NCBI RefSeq assembly: GCF_003033885.1
Contig: NZ_CP024081.1
Span: forward strand, 4,176-68,175
DNA: 64,000 nucleotides
Direction: 5' to 3'
DNA from: Pseudomonas rhizophila
GTDB taxonomy: Bacteria > Pseudomonadota > Gammaproteobacteria > Pseudomonadales > Pseudomonadaceae
In this document: piece after piece, positions 1-8,347 of the stretch
Layout of the letters: each line of letters begins with the position of its first letter
Numbering within the stretch: the stretch's first letter is position 1
The notes under the pieces: generated by a model
The model's input: the letters and a program-made list of their open reading frames with translations, nothing else
Databases searched by the model: none
What the model was told of the DNA's origin: nothing
Program-made: the position numbers and the translations under genes

Positions 1-989
1 TCGACGTTGACGGTGCCGGTGGTCTGGCCCGCAGCGATGGTGATGACCGAGCCATTGCTCAAGGTTACGGTCACTGGCGTCTGGGCCGGGTTGGTCAGGG
101 TGGCGGTGTAGGTGATCTGGCCGCCTTCGGTGACGGTGTTGCCGGCCGTCAAAGTGACGGTGGTGGTGTCCACGGTGTCGGTGATCTGGGTCACTGCCGG
201 TGTGGTGGGCAAGGTCACGGCAATGCCGGTGCCGCCAGTAGTGCCGGTGACGGTGACGCTGATCTGGCTAGGGTCGTTATAGACAGTGTCGTTCGGCGCC
301 AGGGGGACGTTGACGCTGCCGGTCAGTTGCCCGGCGGGAATCACGATCACTGCGCCGTTGGACAAGGTCACGATCAGGTTGGTCTGAGGCGCCTGGGTGA
401 CGGTCGCGGTGTAGACCAGCACGCCGCCGGCCTCGGTCAGGGTCGGGGTGGCGCTCAGGGTCAACGTCGAATCAAGCACCGCGTTGGCAGTGGTATCGGC
501 GTCGGTGTCGCCGCCGGTGATGTCATCGTCAGCGGCCACGGCTGCGCTCAAACCCTCAGTCGGGAACCCGATGGTCGGGTCGACGCTGCCAGCGGTGGCA
601 TCCAGCATCACAACGCTGTGGCCGCCACCGGCGGCCCCACCCGTACCTGCAGCAGTGGCGCCAGCGGCGGTGGCTTCAAGGGCGGTCGTCGGGTCGACGC
701 CGGCGGCAATGGCCTGCTGCAGTTCTTCTACCGACGGCGCAGCCTGGGCAGTGGCCTGGGCGAGATCGGTGGAGGAGTCCGGGGCAGTGGCGCTCCACTG
801 GGTGTCGCGACCCAGGTCCAGCGTGCGCCCATCGGCCAGTTCCAATGTAACGGCGCCAGCAGCGCCGGTGTCCAATTGATCGCCTGTGGACAGGCGGTCA
901 CCTTCAATGAGCACACGCCGGATGCCTTCGGGGGATACGACGAAAACCTGACCAACAATGCTTTTGACGACGGCAATAACACTGCTCAT
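1..989 (-). CDS. lapA: LapA giant adhesin, N-terminal part (partial)
   Basis: This is the first 329 residues of a very large type 1-secreted biofilm adhesin; the rest lies beyond the left edge. The ATG at 989-987 has GGAGAG six bases upstream. Residues 1-105 look like the LapA N-terminal retention module that plugs LapE in the outer membrane. A TAAG motif at residues 107-110 matches the LapG periplasmic protease site known from P. fluorescens LapA (cut between the two alanines), and a second TAAG follows at 112-115. After about residue 160 come Ig-like beta repeats of the TLTLSATPTLTEAGG type. It is divergent from lapEBC, which exports it. The c-di-GMP receptor LapD and protease LapG are not in this window. 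The family call is firm; total length cannot be judged. Confidence 0.93.
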   Translation of the reverse strand, partial: MSSVIAVVKSIVGQVFVVSPEGIRRVLIEGDRLSTGDQLDTGAAGAVTLELADGRTLDLGRDTQWSATAPDSSTDLAQATAQAAPSVEELQQAIAAGVDPTTALEATAAGATAAGTGGAAGGGHSVVMLDATAGSVDPTIGFPTEGLSAAVAADDDITGGDTDADTTANAVLDSTLTLSATPTLTEAGGVLVYTATVTQAPQTNLIVTLSNGAVIVIPAGQLTGSVNVPLAPNDTVYNDPSQISVTVTGTTGGTGIAVTLPTTPAVTQITDTVDTTTVTLTAGNTVTEGGQITYTATLTNPAQTPVTVTLSNGSVITIAAGQTTGTVNV

Positions 990-1103
990 TGAAGACTCTC
1001 CGGGTGCCACGTTCAGTAGACTTCCATGTACCGAACAGCCTCTGGCTGCGCCGGTCTGGACGCTCTTGCTTCGCTAAATAAGGTTGTTTTGACGCTTCAT
1101 GAC

Positions 1104-1117
1104 GTCAATATTTTGGC
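1104..1117 (+). promoter_or_regulatory. Candidate FleQ box 1
   Basis: GTCAATATTTTGGC matches the published FleQ consensus GTCAATAAATTGAC at 11 of 14 positions. It lies between divergent lapA and lapE. FleQ is the c-di-GMP-responsive regulator of lap genes in pseudomonads. The match is seen directly; binding is inferred. Confidence 0.5.
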
Positions 1118-1143
1118 TTGGTTTTTTTGATTTTTTTGTTTAT

Positions 1144-1157
1144 GCCAAACTATTGAC
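1144..1157 (-). promoter_or_regulatory. Candidate FleQ box 2, inverted
   Basis: Read on the minus strand this is GTCAATAGTTTGGC, again 11 of 14 to the FleQ consensus and 13 of 14 to box 1, in opposite orientation. A 26-bp T-rich tract (1118-1143) separates the two boxes. The whole 990-1348 gap is AT-rich for this genome and holds no gene; it should contain both divergent promoters. Confidence 0.5.
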
Positions 1158-1348
1158 CTTCTGCTGGCCATCCTAAACAATCGCTTCAGTAATGTCACAT
1201 TGATATTTAAGCGGCGACCTGTTCTTTCGGTGCATGATTCACTGCCTGTTTCGAACTTTCCGACATACGGTCATCCCGGTTGCCATCATCCGATGCAGCG
1301 CCACCTTTCGCTGTGATTCAAGACAAGAGTTTCGGGAATAATCCAACC

Positions 1349-2698
1349 ATGCGTTTGCACCTGTTCAAGGCTTTACCTTTCGCCCTCGCCGCCAGTTTCG
1401 TACAAGCACAAACCTTGCCGCAGGCTATGCAACAGGCGCTGGATGTCCATCCTGAGATTCAGGCCGGTGTGAACAGCCGACTGGCGGCGGACTACCAACT
1501 CAAGGCCGCTAAAGGCGGCTACCTGCCTAGAGTGGACCTTGCGGCGGGGTACGGTCGCGAAGGTACTGACAGTGTGACGACCCGCTCGGGCAGCAATAAT
1601 CATTGGGAAACCTTGAACCGTAGCGAGTCCAGCCTGCGCCTGACGCAAATGGTTTTTGACGGTTTTGCGACGTCCAGCGAAGTGGGGCGTCAACAAGCCA
1701 CCGTGAATGCCCGTGCCTATTCCTTGCTGGACGCGTCCGAGCGCACCGGATTGACCGTGGCCCAGGTTTATCTGGACGTGCTGACCCGACGCGAGTTCGT
1801 ACGTCTGGCCGAGGAAAACCTCAAGAGTCACGAGCGCATCTTCGATCAAATCAAGCTGCGCACAGACCGTGGCGTGGGCAGCGGCGCCGATCTGGATCAG
1901 GCTGAGGCGCGCATGGCCCAGGCCCGCAACAACCTGATCACCGAGCAGACCAATCTGGCCGACGCCGAGACCAACTACCTCAGCGCCGTGGGCCAGATGC
2001 CCGACCAGCTGGAACGTCCCGCCGATTTTCTGGCGCTGTTGCCGGCCAACCTGAACGAAGCCCGTGCCCAGATGCTGGAGAACAGCCCGGTGTTGCGTTC
2101 CGCCGAAGCCGACATCGCGGCCGCCGAGCAACAGTACGAAGCCGCCAAGTCGAGCTTCTACCCCCGCTTCGACGCCGAGTTGGGCCGTACCGCCGACAAC
2201 GATCTGGATGGTCAGAACGGTCACAACAACGAATGGCAAGCCATGCTGCGCATGCGTTTCAACCTGTACGCCGGTGGTAGCAACAAGGCGGATCTGGAGT
2301 CCAAGTCGTATCTGTCGAACCAGGCCCTGGACATCCGCAACAACGCCCTGCGTCAACTGACTGAAGAGTTGGGCCTGGCCTGGAACGCCCTCAACAACGC
2401 CAACGCCCAGGTACCGATTGCCCAGCAGTACGTCGATCACAGCGCCAACGTACGCACCGCCTACCAGCGGCAGTTCGGTCTCGGCGAGCGGACCCTGCTC
2501 GACTTGCTCGACAGCGAAAACGAGCTGTTCAGCGCCTCCCGCCGTCTGGCGGAGATCAAGAACGTGCAGTTGTTCAGCCAATATCGGATCAAGGCAACCA
2601 TGGGGCAGTTGCTCAAAAGTCAGGGGGTTGTCGCGCCGTTGGCATCCGTTGTGCAGAATGACGTCAAGCCCAGGGTCCAGTTGCCTGGGATGAATTGA
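1349..2698 (+). CDS. lapE: LapE, TolC-family outer-membrane factor
   Basis: This is the outer-membrane channel of the LapA type 1 secretion system, 449 residues. A signal peptide of about 21 residues ends FVQAQ, which favours the ATG at 1349 over the upstream in-frame start at 1280 that would put 23 polar residues ahead of it. The mature part shows two outer-membrane efflux (OEP) repeats: LTVAQVYLDVLTRREFV and GSGADLDQAEARMAQARN in the first half, and a FNLYAGGSNKADLESK segment with LGERTLLDLLDSENELFSA in the second. It is the first gene of lapEBC; its stop lies 39 bases before the chosen lapB start. Known biology: LapE holds the folded N-terminus of LapA in its pore until LapG cuts. Family certain; gene name rests on order and divergent lapA. 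Confidence 0.93.
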   Translation: MRLHLFKALPFALAASFVQAQTLPQAMQQALDVHPEIQAGVNSRLAADYQLKAAKGGYLPRVDLAAGYGREGTDSVTTRSGSNNHWETLNRSESSLRLTQMVFDGFATSSEVGRQQATVNARAYSLLDASERTGLTVAQVYLDVLTRREFVRLAEENLKSHERIFDQIKLRTDRGVGSGADLDQAEARMAQARNNLITEQTNLADAETNYLSAVGQMPDQLERPADFLALLPANLNEARAQMLENSPVLRSAEADIAAAEQQYEAAKSSFYPRFDAELGRTADNDLDGQNGHNNEWQAMLRMRFNLYAGGSNKADLESKSYLSNQALDIRNNALRQLTEELGLAWNALNNANAQVPIAQQYVDHSANVRTAYQRQFGLGERTLLDLLDSENELFSASRRLAEIKNVQLFSQYRIKATMGQLLKSQGVVAPLASVVQNDVKPRVQLPGMN

Positions 2699-2736
2699 GT
2701 CATCCATCCCGTTTTGATCAGCAAAGAGTGCCCAGC

Positions 2737-4893
2737 GTGGAATCAGAAGTCAGTCGAGCCGAACTCATCCATGATCCACGCACGCTGCACGACGACCCAT
2801 TGCTGGACGGCTTGCTGGCGCTTTGCATGCTCCATCAGAAGCCGGCCAGCGCGGCGATGCTCACCACCGGCCTGCCGTTGCCCAAGCAACGGCTGAGCGT
2901 CGAATTATTGTCGCGAGCGGCAGCACGTGCCGGTCTGCAAGGCCGGGTGCTGCAACGCAAGCTCGAGCAGATACCGACCATCGCCATGCCGGCCCTGCTG
3001 TTGCTCAAGGAGGGTCGTAGCGCGGTGTTGCTCGGCTGGGTCGGCGATGACCAGGCGCGTCTGCTGCTCAGCGAAAGTGATGGCGGCGAAGTGACGGTCA
3101 GCCGTGAACTGCTGGCCGACGACTACAGCGGCAAAGTGTTCTTCGCTCAACCGCAACACAAATTCGACGTGAACCACGGCACGCTCATTCCTCGGGCGCG
3201 TTCGTGGTTCCGCGACACGCTCAAGCGCTCGCGCTGGCTGTACGCCGACGCCATCGCTGCCAGCTTGCTGATCAACATTATCGCCATGGCGGCGCCGCTG
3301 TTCGTGATGAACGTTTACGATCGCGTGGTGCCGAACCAGGCCGAGTCCACCCTGTGGGTGCTGGCGATCGGTATTACCGGCGCCTATGTGTTCGACCTGA
3401 TCCTCAAGATGTTGCGCAGCCTGTGCCTGGACCTGGCCGGCAAGAAAACCGACCTGATCATTTCGGCGACGCTGTTCGAGCGCATCGTTGGCATGGCCAT
3501 GAAGTATCGCCCGGCACGGGTGGGCAGCTTTGCCCAGAACATCCATGAATTCCAAAGCCTGCGGGACTTTCTCGCCTCGCTGACCCTTACCAGCCTGATT
3601 GACCTGCCGTTCACCTTGCTGATTTTCATGGTCATCGCGATCCTCGGTGGGCATCTGGTATGGATTCCGGTGCTGGCCTTTCCGATTGCCCTGCTGATCG
3701 GCTACGCCTTGCAAAAGCCCCTGGTGGCGACCATGGAGCGAACCATGGCCCTGGGCGCCGAGCGTCAATCCAGCCTGATCGAAACCCTGGCCGGTCTGGA
3801 TGCGGTGAAGGTCAACAACGCCGAGAGCGAGCGCCAGTATCAGTGGGAACAAACCATCGGCACCCTCAGCCGCCTCGAGCTGCGGGTCAAGATGCTGTCC
3901 GGCCTGGCGATGAACATCACCTTGCTGATCCAGCAGTTGGCCGGGGTGATCATGATTGTCTTCGGCGTCTATCAGATCATTGCCGGCAACCTGAGCATGG
4001 GTGGGTTGATCGCTTGCTACATGCTCAGTGGCCGCGCCCTCAGCCCATTGGCGTCGCTGTCGGGTCTGTTGACTCGCTATCAGCAGGCGCGGGTGACCAT
4101 GGTTTCGGTCGATCAGATGATGGAGCTGCCCCAGGAGCGCAACTTCGAAGAGCGCCCGTTGAGCCGTAAGGTCTTGCAGGGTGCCATCGAATGCCGTCAG
4201 TTGAATTTCACCTACCCGAACCAGCAGAACGCTGCGCTGAAGAACATCAACCTGGTGATCAAGCCCGGGGAAAAAATCGGCATCATCGGTCGTAGCGGCT
4301 CGGGCAAGAGCTCCCTGGCCAAGTTGCTGGTGGGTCTGTATCAACCGGACGACGGAGCGCTGTTGGTGGATGGCGTGGACATTCGCCAGATCGACGTCAG
4401 CGAGCTGCGCTACAACATCGGTTATGTGCCGCAGGATATCCAGCTGCTGGCCGGTACCCTGCGGGACAACCTGACCTCCGGCGCCCGTTACGTCGAGGAC
4501 GAACTGGTGCTCCAGGCCGCCGAACTTGCCGGTGTGCATGAGTTCGCGCGCTTGCACCCGCAAGGCTATGAACTGCAAGTTGGCGAGCGCGGGCAGAACC
4601 TGTCCGGCGGCCAGCGACAGAACGTCGCCCTGGCCCGCGCGCTGCTGCTCAACCCGCCCATCCTGCTGTTGGATGAACCCACCAGCGCCATGGACAACAC
4701 CGGTGAGGAACGCTTGAAACAGCGCCTGGCCGCCGTGGTGGAAAACAAGACCGTGCTGCTGGTGACGCATCGGGCATCCTTGCTGTCGCTGGTGGACCGC
4801 CTGTTGGTGATCGACCGTGGGCAGATCCTCGCCGACGGCCCGAAAGCCGCGGTGATGGAAGCGTTGAAGAAGGGGCAGATCAGTGTTGCTTAA
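2737..4893 (+). CDS. lapB: LapB, type 1 secretion ABC transporter
   Basis: This is the inner-membrane ABC exporter for LapA, 718 residues. I use the GTG at 2737 (MESEVSRAELIHDP), with AAAGAG upstream; an in-frame TTG at 2695 overlaps the lapE stop but adds a non-conserved stretch. Residues 20-150 form a C39-peptidase-like domain without the catalytic Cys motif, typical of exporters of large adhesins. Membrane segments span about 170-440. The nucleotide-binding domain has Walker A GRSGSGKS near 518, signature LSGGQRQ near 622, Walker B ILLLDEPT near 645 and an H-loop THR. The stop overlaps the lapC start by 11 bases, so translation is probably coupled. Confidence 0.93.
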   Translation: MESEVSRAELIHDPRTLHDDPLLDGLLALCMLHQKPASAAMLTTGLPLPKQRLSVELLSRAAARAGLQGRVLQRKLEQIPTIAMPALLLLKEGRSAVLLGWVGDDQARLLLSESDGGEVTVSRELLADDYSGKVFFAQPQHKFDVNHGTLIPRARSWFRDTLKRSRWLYADAIAASLLINIIAMAAPLFVMNVYDRVVPNQAESTLWVLAIGITGAYVFDLILKMLRSLCLDLAGKKTDLIISATLFERIVGMAMKYRPARVGSFAQNIHEFQSLRDFLASLTLTSLIDLPFTLLIFMVIAILGGHLVWIPVLAFPIALLIGYALQKPLVATMERTMALGAERQSSLIETLAGLDAVKVNNAESERQYQWEQTIGTLSRLELRVKMLSGLAMNITLLIQQLAGVIMIVFGVYQIIAGNLSMGGLIACYMLSGRALSPLASLSGLLTRYQQARVTMVSVDQMMELPQERNFEERPLSRKVLQGAIECRQLNFTYPNQQNAALKNINLVIKPGEKIGIIGRSGSGKSSLAKLLVGLYQPDDGALLVDGVDIRQIDVSELRYNIGYVPQDIQLLAGTLRDNLTSGARYVEDELVLQAAELAGVHEFARLHPQGYELQVGERGQNLSGGQRQNVALARALLLNPPILLLDEPTSAMDNTGEERLKQRLAAVVENKTVLLVTHRASLLSLVDRLLVIDRGQILADGPKAAVMEALKKGQISVA

Positions 4894-6250
4894 GTCGGGT
4901 TTGAAAAATGCCGTGGGCCGCTATTTCAAGGGCTCGGACTCGCTGCATGGCCAGCCTCTGCCTGAGGTCAACAAAGCCCTGATCGAAGACGCTCCGCGAG
5001 TGGTGCGGCTGACGATCTGGGGGATCATCGGCTTCTTTGTCTTCCTGTTGCTGTGGGCCAACTTCGCGCAGGTCGACGAAGTGACCAAGGGCGACGGCAA
5101 GGCGATTCCGTCGTCCAAGATCCAGAAGATCCAGAACCTGGAAGGCGGGATCGTTGCCGAGCTGTTTGTCAGCGAAGGGCAGATCGTCGAGGCCGGCGCG
5201 CCGTTGATTCGCCTGGATGACACTCGGTTTGTCTCCAACGTTGGGGAGACCGAGGCTGATCGTTTGTCCATGTTGTTGCGGGTCGAGCGGCTGAGTGCCG
5301 AAGTCGATGACCGGCCGCTGAACTTCCCGGAGGACGTGCTCAAGGCGGTTCCGCGCCAGGCCGCCAGCGAAGAGTCGCTGTACATCAGCCGCCGCCAGCA
5401 ACTGCACGATGAAATCGGCGGGTTGCAGGAGCAGTTGATCCAGCGTCAGCAGGAGTTGCGCGAGTTTGTTTCCAAGCAGTCGCAGTACCGCTCCGCCCTG
5501 TCGTTGCAACGCCAGGAGATCAACATGTCCGAACCGCTGGTAGCCCAGGGTGCGGTGTCACCGGTGGAAGTGCTGCGGCTCAAGCGGGCTGAAGTCGAAA
5601 CCCGTGGGCAACTCGACGCCACGACACTGGCGATTCCCCGCGCTGAATCGGCGATCAAGGAAGTGCAGCGCAAGATCGATGAGACGCGTGGCAAGTTCCG
5701 CAGCGAAGCCCTGACCCAACTCAATGAGGCGCGTACCGACCTGAACAAGGCCCAGGCCACCGGCAAGGCTTTGGAGGATAGGGTAAGCCGTACACTGGTC
5801 ACCTCGCCGGTGCGGGGTATCGTCAACAAGTTGCTGGTGAACACCATCGGCGGGGTCATCCAGCCCGGCAGTGACCTGGTGGAAATCGTGCCCCTGGATG
5901 ACACGCTTCTGGTGGAAGCGAAAATCCGTCCCCAGGACATCGCCTTCCTGCACCCCGGCCAGGACGCCACGGTGAAATTCACCGCGTACGACTACACCAT
6001 TTACGGTGGGCTGAAAGCCAAGCTGGAGCAGATCGGCGCCGACACCATCACCGACGAAGACAAGAAAACCACTTACTACATCATCAAGCTGCGCACCGAG
6101 CGCAGTCATCTGGGCACCCCTGAAAAACCCCTGTTGATCATCCCGGGCATGGTGGCCTCGGTGGACATCATCACCGGCAAGAAAACCGTACTCAGTTACC
6201 TGCTCAAACCCATCATCAAGGCCCGGGCCGAGGCGTTGCACGAGCGGTAG
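4883..6250 (+). CDS. lapC: LapC, HlyD-family membrane fusion protein
   Basis: This is the periplasmic adaptor linking LapB to LapE, 455 residues, the usual HlyD/PrtE length. A short cytoplasmic N-terminus leads to one membrane segment (about 38-57, IWGIIGFFVFLLLWANFA). A split lipoyl half-motif follows (IQNLEGGIVAELFVSEGQIV), then a long coiled-coil hairpin (about 125-300), the second half-motif (VTSPVRGIVNKLLVNTIGG) and a beta-barrel domain ending IIPGMVASVDIITGKKTV. The GTG at 4883 lies inside the lapB 3' end. It ends the lapEBC operon; only a single REP core and a short spacer follow before the convergent NYN gene. Confidence 0.93.
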   Translation: MLLKSGLKNAVGRYFKGSDSLHGQPLPEVNKALIEDAPRVVRLTIWGIIGFFVFLLLWANFAQVDEVTKGDGKAIPSSKIQKIQNLEGGIVAELFVSEGQIVEAGAPLIRLDDTRFVSNVGETEADRLSMLLRVERLSAEVDDRPLNFPEDVLKAVPRQAASEESLYISRRQQLHDEIGGLQEQLIQRQQELREFVSKQSQYRSALSLQRQEINMSEPLVAQGAVSPVEVLRLKRAEVETRGQLDATTLAIPRAESAIKEVQRKIDETRGKFRSEALTQLNEARTDLNKAQATGKALEDRVSRTLVTSPVRGIVNKLLVNTIGGVIQPGSDLVEIVPLDDTLLVEAKIRPQDIAFLHPGQDATVKFTAYDYTIYGGLKAKLEQIGADTITDEDKKTTYYIIKLRTERSHLGTPEKPLLIIPGMVASVDIITGKKTVLSYLLKPIIKARAEALHER

Positions 6251-6303
6251 TGTTTGAGCGGGCCTCCTCGTCACAAATGCTGAGTTGTCTGGGCTGACGT
6301 CGT

Positions 6304-6325
6304 CGCGAGCAGGCTCGCTCCCACA
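6304..6325. repeat. REP element, single core
   Basis: The core CGCGAGCAGGCTCGCTCCCACA is the fluorescens-type REP sequence. It stands alone between lapC and the convergent NYN gene; no inverted partner is seen nearby. Confidence 0.85.
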
Positions 6326-6412
6326 GGGTGACTGGCTGTGTCGCGATAGTGCTTTGCCACGGTAGGACTAGAGGTATCGGAGCTGGGCGTCGGTATATCC
6401 GGCTGCAGGGGT

Positions 6413-7102
6413 TTACCAGTAATCCGGTTTGATAGCGGGGGCTTTGTGGGTGGGTACTCGGGTGGGGAACTGGTGGGATTGGAGTTCCTCGCAGGTGACA
6501 ACGCGGCGTGTCCAGTGGGCGTGCTGCTTTAGCGAACCTGGAGACGGGCGATTCAGCTCGGCTCTGTGGGGAAGAATGACGCCGACGGTTATTTCAGGAA
6601 AGTCTTCTCGTACGGCTCTCAAGGCCGGCGTCATGTCGGTATCGCTGGATACAAGCACCAACTGCTCCAACCGTTCATGATGCTTCAGTTTCGTTTGCTT
6701 GGCAGCGGTTCGATACATGCTGATTGCCATGTGAACGTCCGTTTCTTTCTCCTCCAGCTTCCAGATGTCGACTTTGTCGTTGCGAGACGCTTTCGTCTTT
6801 CTATCAATAAAGCGAGGGACCTTGGCAGGTTCAAGTTGATGGTGACCGTAATGGACACAGATATGGGTGCTCTTCAGGGCGCGAATATAAGTGTCTTGCG
6901 CTTCTTTTGATGCTTGACCCCGGGTGGCCAATGACGGTTTGACCGAGGAGGTGAAGTAATCAACCGAGGAAGTGGTGCTCTGCGGATTTTCGATATGCGC
7001 GATATGCGACAACAGACTTCGCAGATCCAGCCACTTGTAAGGTGTGTCCGCGAGCAGCCCATAGAACAGGTTGTAGCCATCTACAAAAAATGCGGTTCGC
7101 AC
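6413..7102 (-). CDS. NYN-domain (PIN-like) nuclease-type protein
   Basis: 229 residues from a GTG at 7102. It has the features of the NYN/LabA (DUF88) branch of PIN-like ribonucleases: FFVDGYNLFYGL at the N-terminus with the first acidic residue, KETDVHMAISMY in the middle and LVSSDTDMTPALRAV near 155-170 with paired aspartates. These acidic residues form the metal site in the fold. A basic tract (FIDRKTKASRNDKVD) lies between. It stands alone, convergent with lapC, with a strong terminator just upstream of its start. Base composition is visibly less GC-rich than the flanking lap and exporter genes, suggesting acquisition. Substrate unknown; RNA metabolism or defence are both possible. Confidence 0.8.
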   Translation of the reverse strand: MRTAFFVDGYNLFYGLLADTPYKWLDLRSLLSHIAHIENPQSTTSSVDYFTSSVKPSLATRGQASKEAQDTYIRALKSTHICVHYGHHQLEPAKVPRFIDRKTKASRNDKVDIWKLEEKETDVHMAISMYRTAAKQTKLKHHERLEQLVLVSSDTDMTPALRAVREDFPEITVGVILPHRAELNRPSPGSLKQHAHWTRRVVTCEELQSHQFPTRVPTHKAPAIKPDYW

Positions 7103-7122
7103 AAGCTCAATCCCCAGAAACG

Positions 7123-7148
7123 AAAAAACCGGCCTAAGCCGGTTTTTT
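7123..7148. terminator. Strong two-way intrinsic terminator
   Basis: AAAAAACCGGC-CTAA-GCCGGTTTTTT is a perfect hairpin with A and T tracts on both sides, so it can stop transcription in either direction. It lies just upstream of the NYN gene start, with no recognisable gene ending at it. Confidence 0.85.
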
Positions 7149-7512
7149 CACCCCAACAGCCAGAAAATTGAATCTCTGCGTACGGGGTTGAGTAAAGCCA
7201 TCCTAAGTTGAGCGTGACATGGCGTCAACTGCTGTTTGGTTTACCTTTTTTCACCGGCAGATCAGTGTTGAGCGTATGCGCGGTGGGAGGTCAAACTCAT
7301 TCTTTGTTTGATCTGTCAGTGTTTATTACGAAATTGAGGGCTCCTGCGGAGAATACGAGAGATCCATCACCGAAAGCCGTTTTGTATGAGTGGAAGCTCT
7401 CAAGATTCTGTGGGATTTGATACCGACTCATCCCAGCAAAAACCGAGCGCTTTTTGATCTCCTCTTTGGTCTTTTTGAAACAAGAGATTGCTTCCTCCTC
7501 CCTGCTACTCCC
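7149..7512. other. Unassigned lower-GC spacer
   Basis: About 360 bases without a gene I can support. Two short open frames exist (7208-7420 plus, 7297-7548 minus), but neither has a convincing ribosome site or recognisable domain, and the second runs into the promoter of the next gene. I see nothing else here. Confidence 0.5.
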
Positions 7513-7540
7513 TTGACGCCCCCCACCGCTGTCGTAGACT
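7513..7540 (+). promoter_or_regulatory. Candidate sigma-70 promoter of the second exporter operon
   Basis: TTGACG at 7513-7518 and TAGACT at 7535-7540 are spaced 16 bp, 27 bases ahead of the ATG at 7568, which has a GGGAG ribosome site. Confidence 0.55.
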
Positions 7541-7567
7541 CCGCCCATCCGTCAGGGAGTAACGGTT

Positions 7568-8347
7568 ATGCGGCGTTCAGGTAGTTGGGTTTGGGGGTTG
7601 GTCTTTGTAACGTGCTGGGTGCAGGCGCAGACGCCTGTTTCCGATGATCCGCTGCTCGAGAGCGGCGTCAGGGCCAGTGCACCGAGCGGCAATGAGGCGC
7701 GTGGGGTGCTTCGGGCACGGGATCAGGCGGTGCTTGCCAGTGAGTTGGCTGGACGAATTGTCGAGTTGCCGTTCAGTGAGGGGGAGTCGTTCAAGCAGGG
7801 CGATACCCTGGCGCGTTTCGATTGTTCAGCGTACCAGGCTCAGCTCAATGCAGCTCGGGCCGCGAGCCGTGGTGCCAGTGAAGAACTGGCTCATAACAAG
7901 CAATTGGCGGCGTTGAAATCGGTCGGGCGTTTCGAAGTGGCACGCGCCGAGGCCAGGCTCAGCGAAGCGCAGGCGCAATCCCAGGTTTATCAGGTCCAGG
8001 TCAAGCGCTGCAGCGTGATCGCGCCGTTCGATGGACAGGTGGTGGCGCGCGAGGTGCAGCGCTATGAAAGCGTGGCCGCCGGCGCGCCGTTGCTGGACGT
8101 GGTGGACAACCGCACCCTGGAAATCCATCTGCTGGTGCCTTCGCGCTGGATGGGCAGGCTCAAGCCGGGCCAGTCCTTCACCTTTGTCCCCGATGAAACC
8201 GGCCAGCCGCTGCAAGCGACGGTCAAACGCCTTGGCGCGCGCATCGACGAGGGCAGCCAGACTTTGCTGCTGGTGGCGACGCTGCCTGACGCCAAGGGGC
8301 TGTTGTCCGGCATGAGCGGTACGGCGCGTTTCGCGGAGTTCAAGTGA
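7568..8347 (+). CDS. Periplasmic adaptor (HlyD/RND-type membrane fusion protein)
   Basis: 259 residues; ATG at 7568 with GGGAG upstream. The first 20 residues (GLVFVTCWVQAQ) form a cleavable signal peptide. The body has the adaptor pattern: first lipoyl half-motif (LASELAGRIVELPFSEGESFKQGDTLARFDCS, about 56-87), a short alpha-hairpin (90-140), second half-motif (SVIAPFDGQVVAREVQRYESV), then a beta-barrel (LEIHLLVPSRWMGRLKPGQ). It is short for the family because the hairpin is short. It is first in an operon with the GAF/HlyD and M50/HlyD genes; its TGA overlaps the next GTG by four bases. By context it bridges the inner-membrane complex to an outer-membrane factor, plausibly the TolC-type protein at 20828. 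Confidence 0.85.
   Translation: MRRSGSWVWGLVFVTCWVQAQTPVSDDPLLESGVRASAPSGNEARGVLRARDQAVLASELAGRIVELPFSEGESFKQGDTLARFDCSAYQAQLNAARAASRGASEELAHNKQLAALKSVGRFEVARAEARLSEAQAQSQVYQVQVKRCSVIAPFDGQVVAREVQRYESVAAGAPLLDVVDNRTLEIHLLVPSRWMGRLKPGQSFTFVPDETGQPLQATVKRLGARIDEGSQTLLLVATLPDAKGLLSGMSGTARFAEFK

Noticed and set aside
1373..2707. 444-residue minus-strand ORF
   Set aside because: Antisense of lapE in high-GC DNA; low-complexity, no domain.
2905..4770. 621-residue minus-strand ORF
   Set aside because: Antisense of lapB, which has all ABC motifs on the plus strand.
7297..7548. 83-residue minus ORF beside the exporter promoter
   Set aside because: No ribosome site, no domain, and it overlaps the promoter of the next gene.
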